Counted from the first letter of the stretch, positions 53,226 to 63,676 are shown. The stretch is 64,000 nucleotides of DNA from Archegozetes longisetosus (GCA_018873245.2 JAEMBT020000008.1:9330238-9394237), one strand, 5' to 3'. Made by a program: numbers and translations. Notes: a model not told the origin generated them from the sequence alone.

Positions 53226-54609
53226 AGTCTTGTCTATAAATTGCTCTAATTTTATCATCAATTTTAATATAGTGAATGATCTCGTAAACGATTATGTTTA
53301 GTATTAGTTTTGTAATAGAAAACCTAAGTTTTATTTTTACGCTCATTCTTATTTTTAAGTTTTCTATTTCATTGCCCTTTTCACAGTTACCCTAGTGATT
53401 TTTCAAACAAATTATATATTTTTAAAAATGGCCATTATCTGGCTACAATTATCTGAAATCGGTTTTAAAATCGAATCATCCAGTCAAAAGTTATTCGACT
53501 TTAATCGACTAAAGATAGTTGTGTCCAAGGCTGTATAAAAAGGAATTGAAATGATTGGTTTAAGATTTATAAATTTCTATGAAAGTTTTGTTAGCTTTCA
53601 ACGATTGTTGTGAAAAATTGGAAAATATGAAATAAGTTGAGATATTCAGTCAAATATTAAAACTTGAAGTACATTAGAAATTGCATATGTAGCTGATGAT
53701 CTCGAAGCTAATCTTTTTAATTAAATGATCTAATCAAGAATTGGTGGCAAACATAGATTAAGTCGAATAGCAATTGTCAATAAGAATTGTTGAGTAGACT
53801 AATGAAGTACTATTGTATGAGTATTAGCGTTGTTTGTAATAAAATGTATCCTAAAACTAACCCAAAACTAACCCAAATCAATGCCATAATACGTATTTGC
53901 AATTATTTTCTGTAACGTTTGTACTTAGGGACAGATATTATAGTTTAAGTTATTAAGATTAAAGTGCAATAAATATTGACTTAACAACAGTCAAAAACTT
54001 TGATTGTATTGAGAACTTAAAATGGGCAGAACTGCTCGAAAAGTGTTTATCATTTATTACTTCTAAGATAAAGAGTTAATAAGTTTAAAGGCGAGACAAC
54101 TAAATCAGGTTTATAGTTGGTCTTCGGGTAGACCAATGACTGGTTAACAAGAATGGTTGTTACCAACGCTTCGTGTATACTGTTCAGTGCTTAATAACTG
54201 TCCCAAATTCAAATCAGTTTTGCATTATTGAGAGCGTGTTTCACATAAACTTATTACCAGACAAGCTCTATCGGTTTTTGTGTAACTTATATCAGGAATA
54301 CGAATAGCTATTCACTTTGATTGCAACGTTGCAAATTTGAAACTGTATTCTAAAGTATTTCTCGCCAACCAATTGAAGAGTTACTGAAATTGCATTCAAT
54401 CAATTGTTATGGAGAGTAACATCGGATCACTCATCCAAATATTCAGGTCACACATTATAATTAAGGTTTTGTCAACTTTATCAGTCCAACATTTATAATC
54501 TGTAGATTTATATTATAGTTTTGAGGCGTTGCAGGCGTTCAATTTGAAGGCGAGTTTGATGCAGTTCATATGTTTGAAATATGAAACACAGTCTATGTGT
54601 TGTCGACTT
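53226..54609. other. No gene recognised
   Basis: AT-rich spacer between the probable SINE and the unassigned exon-like frame, with stops in all frames. Confidence 0.55.
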
Positions 54610-54786
54610 TCATATTCGTGACCGCTCCTCATTTTCAATTATCTGCTTTACATCAGGATTCGGGAGTCTAATGAAAAACTGATTTCGATTGGGGGCATTT
54701 ATTAAATACTCTGTACGTTTTTCGGCATCATACCAAGCCAGAAGTGAGAGTTGAGCACAAAACTTAAGTTTTTTACGTCTATCGAG
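54610..54786 (-). CDS. Unassigned exon-like open frame
   Basis: Fifty-eight codons without an ATG, ending in TGA, including FCAQLSLLAWYDAEKRTEYL, INAPNRNQFFIRLPNP and DVKQIIENEERSRI. The composition is strongly protein-like (Trp, Pro, Arg, mixed charges), unlike random AT-rich frames nearby. After a one-base shift just before the stop, the reading stays open for about 35 more codons (EYESRQHIDCVSYF...), hinting at a frameshifted pseudogene. It lies 3' of the tandem LC8 gene on the same strand. No family recognised. Confidence 0.4.
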   Translation of the reverse strand, partial: LDRRKKLKFCAQLSLLAWYDAEKRTEYLINAPNRNQFFIRLPNPDVKQIIENEERSRI

Positions 54787-54822
54787 TCAATCATTTGAAG
54801 CATTTCATTAATCAATAGTACT

Positions 54823-54828
54823 TTTATT
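54823..54828 (-). terminator. PolyA signal of the tandem LC8 gene
   Basis: TTTATT on the plus strand is AATAAA on the minus strand, about 95 bases past the TAA stop of the terminal exon. Well placed for 3' end formation. Confidence 0.55.
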
Positions 54829-54921
54829 AACATTAATTTCTATCGGATTAAACCAATAATTGAACCAAATTGTCCACCAAATGATAAAATAAACAAAATC
54901 ATAATTAGATACAAAACAGAT

Positions 54922-55275
54922 TTAGTTTTGATAGAATTCGAAATAAAGTTTAGCAAATGTGAATTGAAAGTGACCCAAAGCCTGACCCCAACTGTCAGAA
55001 TAAGTGATGAGTCCGACAACAATTTTCCAATTGGATCGACGTAAACGACTCTCGACTTCATTGAAAACATATTGACTAATGAATCGATAACACGAATCGT
55101 CGGGTGAATTGATGTCAACGTCGTTGTCATAAAGCGGACAATCGTAAACACTGAAGTCTTGTTCTATCGATTCCTTTGCGATTGATATCAATTCGTTTAA
55201 CACATTGACGTCCGCCTCATATATCACTTTTACAGAAGAAGTTCGCGCCTCTTCTATCACATCAATAAAGTTTAG
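54922..55275 (-). CDS. Tandem LC8 gene, terminal exon with repeat D
   Basis: After a TTTTTAG acceptor it reads LNFIDVIEEARTSSVKVIYE, a Cys-containing acidic insertion, YRFISQYVFNEVESRLRR, SNWKIVVGLITYSDSWG and HFQFTFAKLYFEFYQN, then stop. Strand and helix order match LC8 throughout. The open frame overlapping it in another register is a shadow. Confidence 0.75.
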   Translation of the reverse strand, partial: LNFIDVIEEARTSSVKVIYEADVNVLNELISIAKESIEQDFSVYDCPLYDNDVDINSPDDSCYRFISQYVFNEVESRLRRSNWKIVVGLITYSDSWGQALGHFQFTFAKLYFEFYQN

Positions 55276-56863
55276 CTAAAAATTATATCAAAATTAAGTC
55301 AAACAAAGTAGTTTTTATACTGACAAAAGTTTCAATTCAATCAAACAATTGAGTCAACTATTATTTCAATGTAAAAGTCGATCAAAAGTTATTTTAAAGT
55401 TATGGAAAAACTTTTAAAAAGTCTTTTATTGAAGTATTTTTAAGAACTTTTAGAAGTTCTTGTTAAATTCAATCATTTAATACCTTATTTGTTGGTCGAT
55501 GTGGTCTCTCAAACACAAGTATTTCAGTGTTTCCGATAACTAGAGACACATAAGTTTTAGGCAAAGCTGACTCTGAGTTACCATCGCTTTCACTTTTCTG
55601 CAAATAATTAATCCATTGATTGCCATATTTTTGATGAATAGACTTCGATATATTATTGGCTGTTAACTCAGGACTTTTGGACGATTTAAGTGTATTCGAG
55701 ACTTTGATCGTTGAGTTGATATGATTTGTGGTGAGTTTCGAGTGAGAAACTGATTCTCGCGCTCCAAATATTTGATCGATTTGTGACTCCGTGTACTTTG
55801 AGTAAGAAATGAAATGTTTGACAATTTATTTTTAGTTCGAAAAGCATTTCGAAGTCATACAATTATTTGATGCAGTTTTAAAAACTAAAATCAATATTTA
55901 GTTAAACGACTAAAACGATACTTCAATATAAGTATAGTTAAGGTTAGACTAAAGTGTTAGAGCAATAAATTTGGTCAATTTTATTATAAATTAAGTTATT
56001 TTAAACTGTATTTGGTTAATGACTGTCGAATTGATAACTTTTACCTTGAATTGTTGTGGAGTTTCATAAATGGTTTGAAATAACATGAATTGAATGCATC
56101 CGATTGTAAACGACAGAAAAGTTGAGTTAATGTGATTGCAGTTTGAATCAAAACCAATTTGACCGACAACGCAATGCCATTGCGGTCCATATAATGAGTC
56201 CAATGAGTTCGTTATGTTTTCAGATATCAGTTGAAAGTTGTTTAGAGATTTTAATGCAATCATAGCAATGACTTCGGCACTACTTTTCATGTCGTCATTC
56301 ATTTGGTTTCTAATTATTGTTATTTTAGAGTTGATGTGACGCGCGTCTGATATCAAATCGTTTTCTGACATTAAAAGTGGTTTATATAACACTAATTGTG
56401 TTCTGTCGTAAGTAAACGAAAGAAGTGTTCCGAACTGCAAACAAATAATCAAAATTATTATCACAAAACTTTTCCATTATTTAGAGTAATATTTGAATAA
56501 AAACAGATAATTATTTGACTTATGGTTTATATTAAGACAGAACAACAAATGTTTGGTCTATTAAAAAGTTTTGAAAAAGTTGTTAAAAGTGTTAAAAGTT
56601 GTGAACCTGTGAATCGATGACTGCTGTGAATGGATTCGGACCTGCGATACAATTCCATTGTCTTCCGTATTGATTATTAAACGTATTGACGAGTATTTTC
56701 GTTATATTACTCAACGAATTGTTTTGATTAACTTCTAATCTGACTGTACTTAAGGCTAAAGTTTTCATTTGTTCACTCAATTGATTTTTATGAATCACAA
56801 AATTTGTTAATAAACTAATCGTCAAATTCAAGTTTGAAATAATCAATAAAATCACAAAATTGA
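54922..56863 (-). CDS. Tandem LC8-like (dynein light chain type 1) repeat protein
   Basis: Four minus-strand exons, 56863-56607, 56434-56045, 55795-55484 and 55275-54922, join in phase 0 and give at least 437 residues ending in TAA. Four divergent copies of the LC8 fold (about 89 residues in true LC8) follow one another. Each keeps the helix pair and the W-containing strand: YGRQWNCIAG, YGPQWHCVVG, YGNQWINYL and RSNWKIVVG. Each also keeps the last strand pattern that is FIYFYLGQVAILLF in LC8: LLSFTYDRTQLVLY, FLSFTIGCIQFMLF, YVSLVIGNTEILVF and FQFTFAKLYFEF. Introns cut the first repeat between its W strand and its last strand. The start reads NFVILLIISNLNLTISLL, hydrophobic like a signal peptide. 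No in-frame ATG precedes it, so the initiating exon is upstream and unseen. The dynein or cargo role of LC8 should not be assumed, because the copies are far diverged. Confidence 0.75.
55484..55795 (-). CDS. Tandem LC8 gene, exon with repeat C
   Basis: 104 codons open in one frame with no ATG needed, from an AAAG acceptor to AAG|GTATTA. It reads SKSIHQKYGNQWINYLQKSE, then KTYVSLVIGNTEILVFERP. Repeat C has lost the HC.VG core after the Trp and has a Ser/Asp-rich insertion, so it is the most degenerate copy. The acceptor is the least certain boundary. Confidence 0.68.
56045..56434 (-). CDS. Tandem LC8 gene, exon with end of repeat A and repeat B
   Basis: The exon starts after TTTGCAG with FGTLLSFTYDRTQLVLYKP, the last strand of repeat A. 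It then carries the best-preserved repeat: KITIIRNQMNDDMKSS, SLYGPQWHCVVGQIGF and FLSFTIGCIQFMLFQ. It ends TTCAAG|GTAAAA. Confidence 0.78.
56607..56863 (-). CDS. Tandem LC8 gene, exon with repeat A and hydrophobic leader
   Basis: The exon starts after TTTTTTTCAG, with two bases completing a codon begun in an unseen exon. A hydrophobic run is followed by TNFVIHKNQLSEQMKTLA, matching LC8 strand 1 and helix 1 (KAVIKNADMSEEM), then NQYGRQWNCIAGPNPF. It ends CACAG|GTTCAC in phase 0. Confidence 0.72.
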
Positions 56864-57674
56864 CTGAAAAAAACTTAAAAAATTCATTCTAGTCTTCATA
56901 AAATACTACTATTTAGAAGTGAATTAAGTTAAATAAAGTTTGTTACTGTTCACAAGAGTATTTGTACTTTAATTTAATTAAGTTTTGTATAATTAATTTT
57001 AGGTCATTTGATAAGAACTTTATTTTTGTGACTTCCAATTAAGAAATCTAAACTTTTAGATAAACTTATTATCGATCATAAAATGTGAATAAAGTTCAAC
57101 AAAACTTTATTGATGTAAATATTTGTAGAGTTTGTTCATTTATTAAAAGACAATAAGTTCTGAAGTGATTGTTATTGAAATTTTCATTTTGTATCAATTG
57201 ATTAATTGAATTGAGTTTATGTGACTTAATATGACTGTAAATGCTTTCAATTAAATTGGAATATATTTGTCTTATCTTATGAGTAGGTTTTAGTTTATTC
57301 TCTAAAAAAGTTAATCTAATACTTAGTTGTGATATAAGTTTTGTTAGCCGTTAAACAAAACTTGTCTTCTGTTGAACTAAAGCTTTAAATATTAATATAA
57401 TTGGCTCAAACTTTTTTCACAACTTTCAAGTTATAAAATTTAGACTAAAAGCATTTGTGTTTTTTAATATATTTTTACTGTTAAGTGAAGTTATTGTTGT
57501 AGAGCACATCTACGCTTTTATTGAGAAAACTGGATTTGATCACATCAAACTATTTACTGCTCTAAAGCGGTAGTCAAATTGAATTTTATTTTCGAATACA
57601 GTCGAATCCAATTATATAGAACGAGTCTATGCAGCCGAACACGATGATTATAAGTGAGATTGACCACATCGAAA

Positions 57675-57808
57675 TCAATGAACTGTGAATTGTCCAATAC
57701 AAAAGTATACAAGTTTACAATCGTTCGATTCATGATCCAAATCATATAATAGATAATCAAATCTGTGATTAGGGACACCAACACAGACGCCAACACATTG
57801 AGTGAAAG
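57675..57808 (-). CDS. LC8-like terminal exon of an upstream paralogue (partial)
   Basis: After a TTTTTCTCCAG acceptor, the frame starting at the third base reads FTQCVGVCVG, a spacer, HESNDCKLVYFCIGQFTVH and TGA. KLVYFCIGQF matches the last LC8 strand (HFIYFYLGQV). This suggests the end of another LC8-like gene just upstream of the four-repeat gene, or a decayed copy. Alternatively, a donor at GATT|GTAAAC (exon end 57719) would join in phase to the four-repeat gene. A longer frame in another register, 57554-57826, shows no such match. I could not find the 5' exon holding the Trp. Confidence 0.45.
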
Positions 57809-57826
57809 CTGGAGAAAAATTTGCAA

Positions 57827-59460
57827 AGGGGGGCAATGGCATTATTTTTTATCAACGACTAGTTACATTTTTCGGTTCATTTTATTAAATCAAACGTCCG
57901 ATCTTTTAATGTTTAACTAAAATTAATTGATCTGAAGGTTTAGTTTGTATTGCTTTTCAAATGATGCACAGAATAAATATTTGTATGAATTATATTTCAA
58001 AATCACTTTAAATCAAACGAAGTAAAGTAAAAACTCTTTCGATGTATTTGGTGATCATTTATATCAACTATTCATACATTTATGTCTTTTCTACCTATCG
58101 GTCATAAAATATGGTTTGAATGTGTTTGAAAACAGTGGAGAAGATCTAACATTAAACAGAAAAATATGTTAATTGTTTGGTATTTGGTGTTCAATTGGGT
58201 CAGTTAATCAAATTTACTTTCATGGAGTTTGTAAGCATTGAGTTATTGAGAAAACGCACCCAAAGTACAAATTTACTTAACCGGTTGTTTTATATTGAAT
58301 ATTGTTTGCATTTGTTTGTATCTGTTATTCGAATCGATTTGGAATCATTTTGTTCATTTGATAATTATTGTTGATTCGAACTAATTTTCTGTATTTTATC
58401 TTTAAATGTCCTAAATTTGTGAAGAGGCAAATGTCTGTCGACAATCTTCGTTGAGCTGTGTGTGAGAGCATCAGAATTGGGGCGATTGGTGCCTAAGCCT
58501 TAAAAATTGGTTTAAATCAACAAAATTTAAAACTCTTCTCCTGTTTAACAATTTGAAATATGATTTGAACGCTTCTATCAAATTATCGATTCGTTTGCAA
58601 AACTAGAGTTGGTTGAGCGCAGTATTATTTTCATCTTATAATGAGTGAAAAATGATTGATTCTGTTTCTCATTTGGTGCTCTTTCTATGTTCTTATGGAT
58701 TGTTTTCCTGTTATACTTGAATTTGCATATCTCATAAAAGAGCAGATAAGGCACGGAAAAGATTCTGAAATATTAGTTAAGAATATTGGGCGAGGATTTG
58801 GTTGGTTTAATGACTAAGTCATATCGGTTATGCTTAGCATTTGTGATGATTATTGGTGTACATATCTTCAATTCAGTGAATGTCGACCACTCTGTTGGGA
58901 GCTAGACGGATTTGGCAAGAAGTGGTCAGGTTCGACTCGGAACTGGTCATATGTGATGTCGTCACTCAGAACTGAAGATGTTTTGGATATTTTGGTGTTT
59001 CATAATCCACTCGTTGTCTTGTCTTAGCCTAAACTGAGCGCTATTTTAGTAAATATAAAAAATTGTAGGTTTCAACTTTGACCCCCAATTTATTCAATCA
59101 TTTAAAATGTTCATAAGGAATATAACATAAACTTTGAACGTTTTAATGAAGTCTCAATTTCCGAAAATATTCAAAGACTTGGATTTCGTGTCAAATAAGT
59201 GAATGTTTCTCTTAATGTGTTTGTATTAGAAATACACGCTTTGATTCATCTTTTAGTATTCATATCAAATATTTAAATGTATTAGTTTTTGTTTGAATAT
59301 TAACTTCTGATTGAACGGTCGACATAATAAAGAAAATGATAACTTATAAAACTTTGAACAACTCATACTGAATAAAAATTGAATGATAAATTTGCCCCAA
59401 TTATTTTACTTTACCACAATTTAGACTTTCCATTAGTGTCAGCTCTAATTAAATAATAAG
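57827..59460. other. No gene recognised; one GC-richer stretch
   Basis: Mostly AT-rich. At 58830-59027 a forward frame reads CRPLCWELDGFGKKWSGSTR and on to VFHNPLVVLS. Its composition is unusual for this window, but I find no family, splice partner or repeat for it. It might hold lost 5' exons of the LC8-like genes, but I could not place any. Confidence 0.4.
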
Positions 59461-60916
59461 CAGTGTTGGCAAACGCTCGAGCGGAAGGCGCGAAGTGGTC
59501 AGTGCGAGAGCGAACGCGAGGGTTAGATCCTCGAGTGTGAACGCTGAGCGTCAAATCATTTAGCAAAAAATTAAACTTAATACTTTATTTTAGTCGATTT
59601 ACGACTCATGAGTTTGTTACATATAACGATAATTAGTTATTTTTCTCAATCAGAGAACTAAGACATAGGCTGTGTGCATAAGTAGATCACTAATTAGATG
59701 AACGTCTAAACCTTCACTTCTCTCACGTGTTGCACTCGTAAATATTTATAAAAATTTTAATTTGAAACATTTAGTTTTTTTGAATTACATCAGGTTTTAG
59801 TTTGAGATGCACAGAAGCTCTGATTTGCAATTTTTCTTCTGTTAAATAACGAAATCATTAGTAATATGTCCTTCAATTCAATATTAAAACTTATCGCAAA
59901 ACATTTTTTTAAACCAGTGAATCATTGATAAAATCCTGTTTTCAAAAGTCGACTTAATTCACTTGTTTTAAGTTAAATCAAAACACTTCACATTTAACAA
60001 AAGTTTTATTCTTAGAACAAAAAATGAAGTTTTTATCCAGGCAAATCTCTGCAATTCATTTTTTTCGATATTTACATACAATCAAAGATTATTAATCTGA
60101 TGACTTATTTAAATATTTTTTTATTTTATTTTCTTTTTTGACAGATTTTACTGTCTTTTTACTAGATTTTTCAAAAATATCATGAAAAAATTCTTGTGTT
60201 TTAGAAATAGGTACAGTTTCTAAAGAATATAAAGTTTCGTAAAATTTAGAATCGGATTTAGATACGTTTATCATAAGTTTTTGAACATCTAAAAGTTTGT
60301 CATGCAAAATCTGTAAAACTTTCTCATAAGCTAAACATTAATTATGATAGAGAGTTCAGAGATAAGCATCTTGAACAAATTTGATTAATAATGATTCAAT
60401 TTCTGACCTAAAAACTTAAACTCTTTTTTAGACTTTCTTAAGTCCTTTTAATTTCCTAAGAGTTAGAAAGAGGCTATTCTTCTACTAACGCCTTCATTTG
60501 CATTCAACAGCATATTCACTTTCTATCAATGAGTTCATACTTATATAGAAAATGTTATTAATTTTTTAAAAGTATTAGTTTATGATTTACAGTAACATTT
60601 GGTTTGATACTAATCTTCCGATTCGTCAAAACTAATAAGAGGGTCGCATTAAGCTTATTGAGAAAATGCCGTGAAGTCAATGATTAGAATTATTTTATAC
60701 ATTTTACGTTTGCCTGAGATATGCCGTTTTCCAGAATTGAGCCTCATATATAGTTTTGTGTTACTGTTTCAAAATTCTTAACATAAAAAACACTGAGAAA
60801 ACGAACGGACTTTATAATTTGACGTTCTGTAAACGCTCGACACTCACTCGTTTCCAGAACCGAGCGTCGAGCGCTAAATTTCTCCCAAGCGTGAGTGTCG
60901 AGCATTACCATCACTG
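59461..60916. mobile_element. hAT-like element with CAGTG...CACTG ends
   Basis: The left end reads CAGTGTTGGCAAACGCTCGA; the right end, read inward, is CAGTGATGGTAATGCTCGAC. GC-rich subterminal blocks with repeated GCTCGA/GAGCG motifs flank both ends (59461-59570 and 60827-60916), set in AT-rich DNA. Length is 1,456 bp. Clear 8-bp target duplications are not visible, so it is old or slightly misbounded. It encloses the minus-strand exon-like frame at 60092-60310. Confidence 0.6.
60092..60310 (-). CDS. Terminal exon-like frame of unknown gene within the hAT-like element
   Basis: After GAAAGTTTTACAG it reads ILHDKLLDVQKLMINVSKSD, KFYETLYSLETVPISKTQEF and a Lys-rich tail ending KIKKYLNKSSD, then stop. 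It is 72 codons, hydrophilic and basic at the end. The enclosing inverted ends suggest it is carried by the transposon. I do not recognise the family and no upstream exon is certain, so a decayed gene is equally possible. Confidence 0.4.
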   Translation of the reverse strand: MLHDKLLDVQKLMINVSKSDSKFYETLYSLETVPISKTQEFFHDIFEKSSKKTVKSVKKENKIKKYLNKSSD

Positions 60917-61060
60917 CTTGTAAAATAAGATAATAATTTGTTTCCGATACTTATTCCTATAAATAATACTCAATTTTTAAGAAAATTATGATTTCAGTTT
61001 TAGCAATAAGGAAAACTTTTTCCTAAAATCAATTTAACTAAATTATTCAATGCATAATGC

Positions 61061-61200
61061 ACACAAATGCACACAAATGCACACAAATGCACACAAATGC
61101 ACACAAATGCACACAAATGCACACAAATGCACACAAATGCACACAAATGCACACAAATGCACACAAATGCACACAAATGCACACAAATGCACACAAATGC
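61061..61200. repeat. Perfect decamer array, 14 copies
   Basis: Fourteen identical head-to-tail copies of ACACAAATGC, with partial units at both edges. Because 30 bases equal three units, several frames stay open through it; these are artefacts of the repeat. Confidence 0.97.
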
Positions 61201-61324
61201 ACACGAGGTCTACACTTCTCGGCAGTGAATCAAAATTGAATGTAAAATCTTTGAAAAGCCAATAAATCCTTGACTTGAAAATCAGTTTAGGTTTATTTCT
61301 AACGAATTTTCTATCAGTTGAATG

Positions 61325-61612
61325 CAGTCGTGTCATTCAACCGGTTCACACCGGTTCGGTAGAAGGAGTTAATAATGTAATTCAAACTTGACTTTTATTA
61401 ATAGATTTGAATGAGCCACTTCATTAATATTAAATTTTATTAAAATATGATTCAACTTTCCAACGTAACATTTATTTAACTACTTTTTGCTAAGTAAAAC
61501 AGGTATATCTTAAATATCGTCATTTAAAATAGCTTATAATTATAGTTTTATATTTTTTAAAAATTGGCGATTGAATGAAACCGGTTGTTAATAGATTGGA
61601 ATGACGCCACTG
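61325..61612. mobile_element. 288-bp MITE with hAT-type inverted ends
   Basis: The left end is CAGTCGTGTCATTC and the right end read inward is CAGTGGCGTCATTC (12 of 14 identical). ACCGGTT motifs lie near both ends. Flanks GTTGAATG and CTTCAATA agree at five of eight positions, possibly a decayed 8-bp duplication. No coding content. Confidence 0.6.
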
Positions 61613-63142
61613 CTTCAATAACTAAAACACAAGATTAAATCATTTCATTAGAAATACTGGTTTGAGGTCAGTCAGAGTGACTTCACTATACAAATGGTGT
61701 TTACGATTTGACTCTCAATTGAAGGTCGATTCGCAATAAACCAGAAAACATGTGATAAGATATTTTGAAATCAAAATTTCTGTTTAATTTCTGCTTATTA
61801 TAATCCAACAAATGTTTGTTCACAGATCTTATTCTTGTTAACATTTATTTTGTGCTCAATTCTGGTTAATACTAAAACTTGAAATATATTTTGTTCGTAT
61901 TTGTCAAATGATTTATGGGATTATGAAAATCGTTGATTAGTTCATTTTATTGTCAAATTTGAACTGAAATATTGAAAACTTAACTTTTTCTCTACGACAT
62001 TGTTAAGTGATATTTAATTAAGAGTTGTTTTCATTAATATCTCAGTTGATTTCATATTTAATTGATATTCAAGTCTCTGATCATTAACTTTGAGTGTGAG
62101 GTAAGCTTTGTTTTCAAGCCTTTAAGTTATGATAAAAATAAGTTTTTTCTGGGGATTCAATTTTAACTCTACTTATAAATGATTTGCTCTTATCTAATAT
62201 TCTGTAATTTAATTATAAATGAGAACCAGAGAAAAGTGTTATTGATTTTGAGATTGACAAAAATAGTATTAAATGTGTTTGACTTCAGCTACTTTTAGTC
62301 TGTTTTTCAATATATTTGCTTAGATTTATATACAAACTGTTAGCGACGTACGAAAGGCCGACATTTTTGGCCTGTTATAGGAGTTCGAGTTATTGACGAT
62401 ATGCTCAAGTTTTGAGGGTTGAGGAAACAAAATTTGCCTAAAATTATCAATTTGTTTGAGCTTGATTTCTATGACTCGGTGGAGTTCGAGAATCAATTAC
62501 AATAACAACAAATAAATATTTTCTTTTCTAATATTTTATTTGAACACTCGATTCTCGTTTGGGTTTTGACTCGAGTTTTGCTTTTTATGATCGTTGGCTT
62601 CCCTTTTGTTCACTTTCTGATAATGAGACAAATGCTGTTTAAAAACGATTTGTTAAAACACTAATTATATAAAGCATTCGGAAAAGAGAGAACTGAAAAG
62701 TTTACATTTACTTTAGTTTTCAGTCAATTTTGTCGAGTTTTTGAATCGAAGATTTGGATCATTTTCAAGCAATGTATTTCTTGTTCTGCGTGCACTTTTC
62801 GTACTACACACAAGTACTTTACAATTTGTTTATACAGTTTTAACGATACTTCCCATATATACATCTTATTAAAAAATGATTTATAACACAGAGTCTGTGT
62901 TTTATGTTCATGAATACTATAAAAAAGGTTGTATTCTAATCAATGTGTGCGTTTCTGTTAATAATTTCGGATTTATGAACCAATTAAGGCGTAGTCTTTT
63001 GACTTTACGCAATAACTTATTTATTACTTTGATTCATATATTTATCGCATTCTCAAAACAAGTGAAGTGTTGTTTCGATAGCTCTTTACATTCATATATA
63101 TATTCATTAGATATGTTGAGTCGCACTAAATATGATCTAAAG
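61613..63142. other. No gene recognised
   Basis: AT-rich sequence between the 288-bp MITE and the hAT element. The open frame from 62876 runs into the transposon end at 63143 and so is not a gene. Confidence 0.6.
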
Positions 63143-63491
63143 CAGGGCTTCTCAAATGGTTGGTCACGACCCAAAAGTGGACCGCGAAATTTTACTTATG
63201 GGCTGCAGAATTATTTTGAAAAGCTTTTGGAAGTGCGTTGCAGTGCTAGGTTTCTTAAATAGTATATTTAGGGCTTTAAAAGACATAAATTATAGAAAGG
63301 TTTTAAAGGACTGTAAATTTAAATACAGCGTACTGTGAACTAAATACATAATAATGTATAAAAGTAATTTCAGTTTATTTTTTGTTGAGAGTTATGAACG
63401 ACTTAGTACTGAATCAGTACATTGTTTTTTAACAAGTAAATTAGATTAAGAAATGTTATGATTTTAATGCTTGAGGAAAACAAAATAAGTA

Positions 63492-63617
63492 CAGCTAAAC
63501 CTCTATCTTGAACACGTAGTTAGAGCCTTTTATAAAGTCATTAATAAATTCATAAGAAACTGGGGCCTATTTTTAATCTTTTTTAAACTACGTGTTCAAG
63601 ATGGACAGGTTTAGCTG
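63492..63617. mobile_element. Pogo/Tigger-type MITE, nested copy
   Basis: The ends are CAGCTAAACCT...AGGTTTAGCTG, flanked by TA at 63490-63491 and 63618-63619. The arms stay paired through TCTTGAACACGTAGTT. It sits inside the hAT element, so it inserted later. Confidence 0.75.
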
Positions 63618-63676
63618 TAATTTGTATTTCACAATATAAATAATATTCCACAATAATTATTTATTACTCATGAAAA

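Noticed and set aside
52992..53261. Open frames in the GC-rich island on both strands
   Set aside because: High GC lowers stop frequency, and the motifs and tail fit a SINE better than a protein. It remains possible that one is an exon.
54840..55151. Reverse frame in another register over the terminal LC8 exon
   Set aside because: The LC8-matching frame explains this exon; the alternative has no similarity.
61000..61336. Several open frames on both strands with CICVHLCAFV or HKCTQMHTNA repeats
   Set aside because: They are produced by the perfect decamer array, which is open in many frames. No other coding evidence.
62876..63262. Forward 128-codon frame
   Set aside because: Its last 40 codons are the transposon end at 63143 read as protein; the rest is AT-rich and without a family.
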